This document shows positions 1 to 4,491 of a DNA stretch of 14,293 nucleotides, piece after piece; position 1 is the stretch's first letter, and every line of letters begins with the position of its first letter. The translations under genes and the position numbers were made by a program. Origin of the DNA: JBDRCU01 sp043821485 (GTDB taxonomy: Bacteria; Patescibacteriota; Minisyncoccia; 2-02-FULL-40-12; IGHO2-01-FULL-4-A); assembly GCA_043821485.1 (NCBI GenBank), contig JBDRCU010000062.1:1-14293 (forward strand), written 5' to 3'. The notes beneath the pieces are model-generated. The model searched no databases. It was given only the letters and a program-made list of their open reading frames with translations, and was not told the origin of the DNA.

Positions 1-108
1 AGTCAAAACTCGAAGACTCTCTGCCTCCGGGTTCTCCTGTTGTAATTCCCTGAAGCACTTCTGAAGCTTCTCCCACTGCTGACTATTTTTAATTTTTCTT
101 GTGTCCAT
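1..108 (-). CDS. N-terminal 36 codons of an unidentified gene, cut by the left edge
   Basis: An ATG at 108 opens a frame that runs out of the window without a stop. In-frame TAA codons lie just upstream of the ATG, so this start is well defined. The 36 visible residues begin MDTRKIKNSQQWEKL and continue with a charged, Gln/Glu-rich stretch that looks helical. I recognise no family and see no signal peptide or membrane segment. There is no clear Shine-Dalgarno sequence. Strand and codon style match the genes to the right, but about 850 bases separate it from the next firm gene, so it is probably a separate transcription unit. It could be any small helical protein or the start of a larger one. 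Confidence 0.55.
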   Translation of the reverse strand, partial: MDTRKIKNSQQWEKLQKCFRELQQENPEAESLRVLT

Positions 109-634
109 ATGTACTTATTATGCCTGAGGCCCAATGACTCATTCATGTATATTTCAGAACCGTTAGGGATATGGTCCCCTAAATAGCTAAAATGAGTTCA
201 GAAAGGCCATAAATCGGCCAAAATATAGTGTTTTTCTACATTCAATTGAGATATTATTGATTATTTATCCACAGCTCGTTGCTACTTGACTGGTCTCTCA
301 ATCTCCTTCCCGACCAATAGATGGGCAACCCCTTCGGCGTAGCCCATTACGTTTTACCAGATTCATTTAGGATGATTGCCATTACTGGCTGAGAATATTG
401 GCGATATAAATACAGCCACTTCCATTTCCCTGTATAGGGAAAATCATCCCACACTTTCTCTGGCAAAAGGGTCGCTTTCGAAAAGGGGTGCCGAATACAC
501 ATTTGTTGGCTTTGTTGATTATAAACCAACGAAAGTTGGGGAATATAACGGACTGTAATTAGTACCTCACACCGTGTGTTATCTGGCCTCTCAGCCTCGC
601 TTGGTCGCCTAGAACCCTCGCAGGTTCCTACCTA

Positions 635-691
635 CTAAAACGTTTTATGTGAGGGATACCGGGAAGCTCCTATTTCGGTATCACGTTTTAG
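635..691. repeat. Long bulged inverted repeat
   Basis: A 9-base arm CTAAAACGT (635-643) pairs perfectly with ACGTTTTAG (683-691). Inside it a 7-base arm GATACCG (655-661) pairs with CGGTATC (676-682). The arms are contiguous on one side (676-691) and separated by an 11-base bulge (644-654) on the other. The loop is 14 bases. This gives 16 perfect pairs in 57 bases, the strongest fold in the gene-poor left region. No T-run follows it on either strand, so it is not an ordinary terminator. It may be part of a structured RNA or a recombination or protein-binding site. Confidence 0.55.
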
Positions 692-860
692 CTCCTTTTA
701 TTAAAGTCTGGATGTTGCCCATGTTTAGCGGACCCAGACTACATCGACTGTGCTTCGTCGTTCGTATGACGCTGGCAAATTGACGTCGAAGTGTATATGC
801 CAGTGTATTTGTGCGTGATCCTGCACGGAAATCATCCACGTACCAACGAATCACGGTATA

Positions 861-899
861 AACAAAAATCACTCACCTTCTTGCGACAAGTGAGTGATT
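861..899 (-). terminator. Rho-independent terminator
   Basis: Read on the minus strand, AATCACTCAC (899-890) pairs perfectly over 10 bases with GTGAGTGATT (876-867), and the stem runs directly into a T-rich tract TTTTTGTT (868-861). It lies downstream of the HU-like gene and is the only convincing intrinsic terminator in the window. Its 13-base loop is unusual: it is itself partly self-complementary (CTTG/CAAG) and is complementary over 8 bases to the small hairpin just upstream at 909-927. Confidence 0.75.
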
Positions 900-951
900 C
901 TTATTCACAATCTGTCGCAAGCAGATTCCGATATTTGGTTATATATCCATA

Positions 952-1038
952 TTAGCTCAGTACCACAACGCCAGTTGGTTTATAAATTTCGCCCCCGTGA
1001 ACAAGATAGGTAAATTTTCCCGATATACAGAGATTACT
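952..1038 (-). other. Short open frame directly after the HU-like gene, +1 frame
   Basis: A minus-strand frame from 1038 to a TAA at 952-954 has 28 codons and no ATG, GTG or TTG start. It contains KFTYLVHGGEIYKPTGVVV, which reads like real protein rather than random translation. The HU-like gene ends at TAA 1036-1034. A +1 slip at that stop codon (after GAG, skipping the T) would fuse this frame to it as a C-terminal tail of 27 residues. It may be a sequencing indel, a programmed frameshift, a broken tail or chance. I do not recognise the peptide. Confidence 0.3.
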
Positions 1039-1402
1039 CTATTGCTGGTGGAGGCAATACCTCCATATATCGCAAGGGCCCCTGTCTCTTATTGAAATAT
1101 CGCCTCAGGTGCTCTTTCGGGTAGAATTTCAATACCTCTCTAGGACTTATTACGACATGCGACTTCCCAACCCATGCTGGTCGTGATTTTTGCGTTATTA
1201 AACTAAAGTCCCCCAAATGGGGTAGTCTAACTATCTTATTTTTTCGCAATTCCTCTCCAATTACAGCCACCATAGACATATAGAACAAAAAGGCCATCTC
1301 TGGATCAATATAGTTTGATTGCTGTGATATCAGCCGATAGAACCTCTTTTCACTCAAAAGCCGTTTATCTCTAAGATGTTTTGTTGGCGGAGTCCATGCC
1401 AT
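1034..1402 (-). CDS. HU/IHF-like DNA-binding protein
   Basis: This 122-residue protein appears to be a divergent bacterial HU/IHF-fold protein, which would bind and bend DNA. About 20 extra N-terminal residues precede the HU-like part (roughly residues 20-106). That part has two helices (20-54), then VRLPHLGDFSLIT (58-70), the place where HU family members have 'V.L.gfG.F.v', then a basic arm around KSRPAW (72-77) and a closing ISPREVLKFYP segment (85-95). A basic and proline-rich tail follows. The ATG at 1402 begins MAWTPPTKHL, with no clear Shine-Dalgarno site. It is followed by an open +1 frame and then a terminator. I recall similar HU-like proteins from Patescibacteria. A nucleoid or recombination-accessory role in this island is inference. 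Confidence 0.65.
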   Translation of the reverse strand: MAWTPPTKHLRDKRLLSEKRFYRLISQQSNYIDPEMAFLFYMSMVAVIGEELRKNKIVRLPHLGDFSLITQKSRPAWVGKSHVVISPREVLKFYPKEHLRRYFNKRQGPLRYMEVLPPPAIE

Positions 1403-1532
1403 GCATCAACCATACAAGATGCCTAAAAATTTGCAGAAATTTTTTATGACTATTGATCTCTGGAGCTAAAAAGGGACCCATTTAAAAAACAATAAAAAAC
1501 GTGGCTATGTTTCTTACTCTACCTCCTCCCCT

Positions 1533-1565
1533 ATTTGGGACCCAAAACCAAGACCACTCCCAAAT
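1533..1565. repeat. Inverted repeat downstream of the HEPN gene
   Basis: ATTTGGGA (1533-1540) pairs perfectly with TCCCAAAT (1558-1565) across 17 bases. Within it TTTGGGACCCAAA (1534-1546) is itself an odd palindrome with 6-base arms, so two alternative folds compete. Its core GGGACCCA also occurs at 1473-1480. It lies in the 216-base gap between the HEPN-type gene and the HU-like gene. No T-run follows on either strand. It could be an operator for a dimeric regulator or a weak terminator. Confidence 0.4.
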
Positions 1566-1618
1566 CATAATTTACGACTTAATCATAGAGAAGACCCTAC
1601 TACCCTCTTTAGGATTGG

Positions 1619-2728
1619 TTATCTTTTGTAGAAATTAGGTGGAATCTTATTGTTCAGTACAATGGATTGCTCTCTCTTTGTTATTTTTAGATTACCAAAC
1701 ATCCATTTATTAAGTTTCTCATCACTGTCTATGATATATTCTGGATCAGTAGGTTCTTTCGTCGACTCTTTTGAAGCCCGCAGTCTTTCTATTGTTGACC
1801 CCTTCAATTCGTTCTCTAGCATCATCAACTGACCCTCCATCGACATAATATAGTCTGAAATCTTTCCACCTTTATCTAAAAACTGATAAAGATAGTTCAG
1901 TGTCGCAAGGCCTCTTCTGCATATCCAACCATTTTCAAAGCGTATACGAAGTTTGTCGTGAACTATTCTGTTCCTTAATTTATAAAGAAATAATAGGTTG
2001 CTGCCAACTGCCTCAAGTCCTTGATTGTCTGATCTATACACATGACAAAGTATTGTGGAATTAAAACTAGTCTCTTTAAGAAAAGGTATGTGACGTTTCC
2101 AACCAGTGGGAGATGCCCTATCTAATCCATAGAAGTGAAAAGCGTTCTCTACAGAAGTAATAGTGCTCCTAATGCAGTGATTATAGTCACCTCGTAAATA
2201 TTCATTGCCTGCGTCTATATAATCCATGAGATAAGTTTCCAGTTGCTCACCACGCAAGTTTTGTGCAGGCGGGAATTTATCAAAAGTGGGCGGCCAAGGC
2301 ACGCTGATAATTTCATCTGCCTTATCTTTATCTAGGTTTGAAACTTTAATACTAAAAATATCAAGCATTGAAAAAGATGTAATCAAAAAGTGCCCAGACA
2401 AATATCTTTGCTTGATTAGCTCTTGATTAACCATTGGTAGGTGTTTATATATATACCCGAGCACATAAGCAGAAGAGTTGCCTTTTCCCCAAGCTAAGTC
2501 ATCTATTAGTTTTTTGGGTAACTCTGTTTTAAACGACACAGTTAAGACGCCTCCTGTTTGAAGACCTTCCACTTTATTTTTTTGGACAAAAAATTTAAAC
2601 GGCTCTATAACTGCTGATGTGAAGAAGCTGAAATCTATCCGCACTGAATCGGAACTCCCCTCCTCCAGATACTCTTGTCCCACGAAGTAGGATTCTGGTA
2701 GATCATCGGACTTAGGTAAATCAGCCAT
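1619..2728 (-). CDS. HEPN-motif protein, probable RNase effector
   Basis: The protein is 369 residues from the ATG at 2728. A TTG three codons earlier (2737) is possible, but it sits inside a good -10 box, so I prefer the ATG. The first half is not recognised. Residues about 165-290 look like a HEPN helical domain: a long helix with ALE-like features (DYIDAGNEYLRGDYNHCIRS), then KLRNRIVHDKLR, in which R252-x4-H257 fits the R-x4-6-H motif that forms the RNase site of HEPN dimers. A charged C-terminal region of about 75 residues follows. HEPN proteins are common toxins and abortive-infection effectors. No MNT-type antitoxin gene is adjacent. Boundary repeats lie upstream (2805-2817), suggesting a separately gained module. 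The HEPN call rests on the motif and helix pattern, and RNase activity is inferred. Confidence 0.6.
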   Translation of the reverse strand: MADLPKSDDLPESYFVGQEYLEEGSSDSVRIDFSFFTSAVIEPFKFFVQKNKVEGLQTGGVLTVSFKTELPKKLIDDLAWGKGNSSAYVLGYIYKHLPMVNQELIKQRYLSGHFLITSFSMLDIFSIKVSNLDKDKADEIISVPWPPTFDKFPPAQNLRGEQLETYLMDYIDAGNEYLRGDYNHCIRSTITSVENAFHFYGLDRASPTGWKRHIPFLKETSFNSTILCHVYRSDNQGLEAVGSNLLFLYKLRNRIVHDKLRIRFENGWICRRGLATLNYLYQFLDKGGKISDYIMSMEGQLMMLENELKGSTIERLRASKESTKEPTDPEYIIDSDEKLNKWMFGNLKITKREQSIVLNNKIPPNFYKR

Positions 2729-2736
2729 ATAGCACA

Positions 2737-2742
2737 ATTATA
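2737..2742 (-). promoter_or_regulatory. Possible -10 box close to the HEPN gene start
   Basis: A perfect TATAAT on the minus strand lies 8 bases upstream of the ATG at 2728. I see no good -35 hexamer 16-18 bases further up. If used, transcription would begin at or next to the ATG, giving a leaderless or nearly leaderless message. This would also rule out the TTG at 2737 as the start. Confidence 0.3.
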
Positions 2743-2804
2743 AAAGATAGTTATGTGTAATTTTAAGGCTTCTCAGAAATTTAACTTATTTCAAATTGAT
2801 TGAT

Positions 2805-2817
2805 TCCTCGAACTAGC
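2805..2817 (-). repeat. Boundary repeat E
   Basis: The minus strand reads GCTAGTTCGAGGA, matching the CTAG-C-TCGA-(A/G)-GA core of the repeats at 3154-3169, 4020-4036 and 13966-13981. It lies in the gap between the small membrane protein and the downstream HEPN-motif gene. It is the most divergent copy of the set, matching the 13970s copy at 9 of 11 core bases. Confidence 0.4.
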
Positions 2818-2838
2818 ATTACTTGGGAGAGTCTGAAC

Positions 2839-3108
2839 TCAGTACTCTTCTCGCAACAAATCACCAGTTTCTTTGTCGTATATCTTAGTGTGATTATCCT
2901 CAACCTTAATGATTTCGTCACCCCTCCACCTCTTTATTAGATAGCGACATTCTATGGTTGATTCATCTGTCTGGCTACATTCTTGAAAATCTAATGGGTT
3001 GCCAAAAAAGAACTTAAAGCCAGTCCATAACAACCAAAGACCACCCAATATCATAAGAAGACCTATTGCTAATTCTTTAAACATCTCAAAACCGGATTTA
3101 CTGTCCAT
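2839..3108 (-). CDS. Small single-pass membrane protein, function unknown
   Basis: This 89-residue protein has one clear hydrophobic segment at about residues 13-35 (Leu/Ile/Gly/Trp-rich, ending in FKFFF), followed by a soluble tail of about 54 residues with two cysteines (C44, C54) and alternating charged and hydrophobic residues suggesting a small beta-rich domain. The ATG at 3108 is the natural start and the gene ends with TGA. Both flanking gaps contain the boundary repeats, so it looks like a one-gene module between two HEPN-motif genes. I do not recognise the family. A membrane-anchored partner of a neighbouring effector is possible, but the sequence gives no direct support. Confidence 0.6.
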   Translation of the reverse strand: MDSKSGFEMFKELAIGLLMILGGLWLLWTGFKFFFGNPLDFQECSQTDESTIECRYLIKRWRGDEIIKVEDNHTKIYDKETGDLLREEY

Positions 3109-3126
3109 AACGAAACTTTACCACAA

Positions 3127-3169
3127 GACACCCCTCGAGCGCACGAGCATCATACGCCCCTCGTGCTAG
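3127..3169 (-). repeat. Two boundary-repeat copies with a 7-bp hairpin
   Basis: On the minus strand CTAGCACGAGGGGCGT (3169-3154) and GCTCGAGGGGTGTC (3140-3127) are two copies of the boundary repeat in tandem. Between them GCACGAG (3141-3147) pairs perfectly with CTCGTGC (3160-3166) across 12 bases. The first copy agrees at 15 of 17 positions with the copy at 4020-4036, extending to 3170. They lie just upstream of the membrane-protein gene, in the most repeat-dense gap of the window (3109-3271). Confidence 0.5.
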
Positions 3170-3184
3170 CCCAACTTAGATGGC

Positions 3185-3213
3185 CTCCTCGAGTTAAAAC
3201 CGTGTAGGTTTAA
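3185..3213 (-). repeat. Composite boundary repeat with AACC/GGTT hairpin, copy 1
   Basis: The minus strand reads AAACC, five variable bases, then GGTT and TTAACTCGAGGAG. The AAACC/GGTTT arms can pair around the 5-base loop, extended to TTAAACC/GGTTTTAA with one mismatch. The same arrangement occurs at 13969-13997: 20 of 24 positions outside the loop agree while all five loop bases differ. Conservation of the stem with a free loop is what a structure-selected element would show. Confidence 0.5.
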
Positions 3214-3220
3214 ACCCAGC

Positions 3221-3267
3221 TTGGAGATTTAGACTAGTTTTATGATATCAAAACGACGCCCTTCGAG
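3221..3267 (-). repeat. 47-base dispersed repeat, copy 1
   Basis: This stretch matches 12702-12748 at 39 of 47 bases without gaps, and weaker similarity continues 13 bases on the plus-strand left side (9 of 13). On the minus strand both begin with the CTCGAAG boundary core and run to CTAAATCTCCAA or TTAAATCTCCAA. Both copies lie immediately downstream of a gene stop codon. This copy follows the 3272-4015 gene by a few bases. Confidence 0.6.
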
Positions 3268-3271
3268 CAGC

Positions 3272-4015
3272 CTACTTGAACCCCGTATTCATATCAAATT
3301 CTATGTCTTCATGGCCATTCAAACGTGAAAAAATGTATCCAAAACGAGCAGCCACAGACTGTTTTACTCTCTTCAACTCACTACTATTATGGGCTGCTTG
3401 TTGTGTATGCTTTCCTTTGCTAGTTCCAATCGTAGACTTATACAAACTTTTTACCCTATCCATGTCTAAATTAGTTCCTTCTGGCACTGGAATTTCACCA
3501 GATATTAGTAAATGAAAAAATCTACTTCTTGTTAAATCTAAATCGAGGATAGACATTTCATGCACGTGTTCTCTTCTCAGCTCATCATTTATCTTTTTAA
3601 ATCCATCATCTATATTCTTTTGAATATGATTTAGGGCCTGCTTAATCTCTTCAGTATTAGCAATGTCATAGTGTTCCAGGTCCTTCTTTAGGTGCTCTAC
3701 CAATTTCCTAATCCTCTCTCTCAGGATGTAGAATTCTTGAACATAATTTGTGAGATGATATTCAACTGCTTCCGCCTCTGAGATACCAGTCTCCTCCGAA
3801 GGATAAAAGTCAGAAAAATACTTTTCATACCTACATAACCTGTCGAATACTCTAAACACCTCTGTAATTCTAGTTAGATATTTACCAGCTAGTTCTTCCT
3901 TCTTATCTTTGGGCGTATATTCTGTGTCGGAAAAAAGCTCTAGTGGGTAATTGTCCAGAAAGTATTTCACCACTAAAGCCACTTGATCATTATTTTTAGG
4001 TTTACTTTCAGTCAT
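3272..4015 (-). CDS. HEPN-like helical protein, probable defence effector
   Basis: This 247-residue protein, almost entirely charged and helical, begins at ATG 4015. Residues 85-118 contain NYVQEFYILRERIRKLVEHL, a pattern I associate with Cthe_2314-type HEPN proteins. Residues 143-155 read NDELRREHVHEMS, where R147-x4-H152 fits the HEPN R-x4-6-H motif in the usual 'R..e(h)vHe' setting. A C-terminal stretch (200-247) is less structured and basic. It shares no obvious sequence with the 1619-2728 protein beyond the motif. If it is a HEPN RNase it would act on cellular or phage RNA as a dimer, but catalysis is inferred from two residues. Boundary repeats flank it on both sides, and its ATG overlaps a stop codon (ATGA) of an upstream start-less frame. 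Alternative: a structural HEPN or an unrelated four-helix protein. Confidence 0.5.
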   Translation of the reverse strand: MTESKPKNNDQVALVVKYFLDNYPLELFSDTEYTPKDKKEELAGKYLTRITEVFRVFDRLCRYEKYFSDFYPSEETGISEAEAVEYHLTNYVQEFYILRERIRKLVEHLKKDLEHYDIANTEEIKQALNHIQKNIDDGFKKINDELRREHVHEMSILDLDLTRSRFFHLLISGEIPVPEGTNLDMDRVKSLYKSTIGTSKGKHTQQAAHNSSELKRVKQSVAARFGYIFSRLNGHEDIEFDMNTGFK

Positions 4016-4019
4016 ATTG

Positions 4020-4036
4020 ACGCTCTTCGTGCTAGC
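4020..4036 (-). repeat. Boundary repeat C
   Basis: The minus strand reads GCTAGCACGAAGAGCGT, 15 of 17 identical to the copy ending at 3170 and close to the one at 13966-13981. It begins only 4 bases upstream of the ATG of the 3272-4015 gene and directly follows a small CTTT-C-AAAG hairpin, echoing the hairpin-then-repeat order seen at 3185-3213 and 13969-13997. Confidence 0.5.
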
Positions 4037-4043
4037 TTTGAAA

Positions 4044-4071
4044 GGTTGGGGGGGTAGGGATTCGAGCCCTC
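4044..4071 (-). other. tRNA 3'-end-like fragment (T-arm plus acceptor-like strand)
   Basis: On the minus strand AGGG-CTCGAAT-CCCT forms a 4-bp stem with a 7-base loop that differs from the TTCGAAT tRNA T-loop at one base. It is followed by one base, seven C residues and AACC, in the place of acceptor strand, discriminator and tail. No D-arm, anticodon arm or 5' acceptor strand is upstream, because the GxxExxY coding sequence ends 3 bases before it. It is therefore a fragment, not a gene. Such fragments are typical att-site scars left by elements that integrate into tRNA genes, but chance is possible. Confidence 0.35.
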
Positions 4072-4073
4072 AA

Positions 4074-4469
4074 TCATTTTTTTGGAGTTACCTCCTTAAT
4101 CTCAAGCTTGGTTTTTTCAGTTTTCTTGCCGGGTTGTTGGAAATTAATCAAAAGCCCCTGCTTGATTCCCATAATCTCCATATAATTTCTAATCTGCTGT
4201 TCTTCCGAAGCACCCATTTCTCCTCCAACCGCCTTTAATTCAACGACTGCTTTTTTAGCTCCGAAATACACTATCAGATCCGGATACCCTTCTCCGACAT
4301 AGTGCCCTTTGTATTGGAGCTCAACAACTTTCTGAGTGTCATATTTTATTTTTTCAGAACGCAGTCCAACCTGCATTGCCCTATCATAAACCACTTCCGG
4401 AAACCCTGAGCCAAGTTTCTTATAGACATCTTTTGCAATCTTTTCAATTTTCTCTAAATCTTTATTCAT
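4074..4469 (-). CDS. GxxExxY family protein (PD-(D/E)xK fold)
   Basis: This 131-residue protein begins at ATG 4469. A TTG at 4517 would overlap the upstream gene and add 16 residues, but the ATG places the family's usual start, 'MN..L..I...a..V...LG.GF.E..Y', correctly. The name motif is GFPEVVY at residues 22-28. A PD-(D/E)xK-like core follows: E25, then YPDLIVYF with D64, then AVVELKA with E77 and K79. The length is normal for the family, which is common in CPR and other bacteria and resembles small nucleases or Holliday-junction-resolvase-like folds. Its role is not established. It lies 22 bases after the DUF262 gene as the last gene of the restriction operon. DNA binding or cleavage is a fold-based inference. 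Confidence 0.8.
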   Translation of the reverse strand: MNKDLEKIEKIAKDVYKKLGSGFPEVVYDRAMQVGLRSEKIKYDTQKVVELQYKGHYVGEGYPDLIVYFGAKKAVVELKAVGGEMGASEEQQIRNYMEIMGIKQGLLINFQQPGKKTEKTKLEIKEVTPKK

Positions 4470-4491
4470 GTGTTTTGGATTTCGATTATCT

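Larger units (their letters stand above)
109..951. other. Gene-poor stretch rich in perfect inverted repeats
   Basis: I see no gene with a credible start here. The stretch has an unusual number of short perfect inverted repeats: 321-326/342-347, 378-381/386-389 (4-base loop), 425-431/436-442 (4-base loop), 526-530/535-539 closing a GAAA tetraloop on the plus strand, an 11-base palindrome around 569-579, 612-616/623-627, 635-643/683-691 enclosing 655-661/676-682, 705-711/734-740, 772-777/798-803, 814-819/850-855, the terminator at 861-899 and 909-914/922-927. On the minus strand a frame stays open from 631 to 350 without ATG or GTG. It could hold a structured RNA, a decayed gene or recombination DNA. 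I cannot choose between these. Confidence 0.5.

Noticed and set aside
265..273. Exact DnaA-box sequence TTATCCACA
   Set aside because: A single 9-base match without a cluster, AT-rich unwinding stretch or dnaA/parA genes is not evidence of an origin.
681..872. 63-codon minus-strand ORF starting at a GTG
   Set aside because: The GTG lies inside the terminator stem and the peptide has no recognisable pattern. The inverted repeats explain the region better.
3169..3175. GCCCAAC, matching the RYYYAAC end of integron attC sites (also near 14080)
   Set aside because: No matching GTTRRRY partner lies in either gap, the usual attC bulged fold is not apparent and no integrase is in the window.
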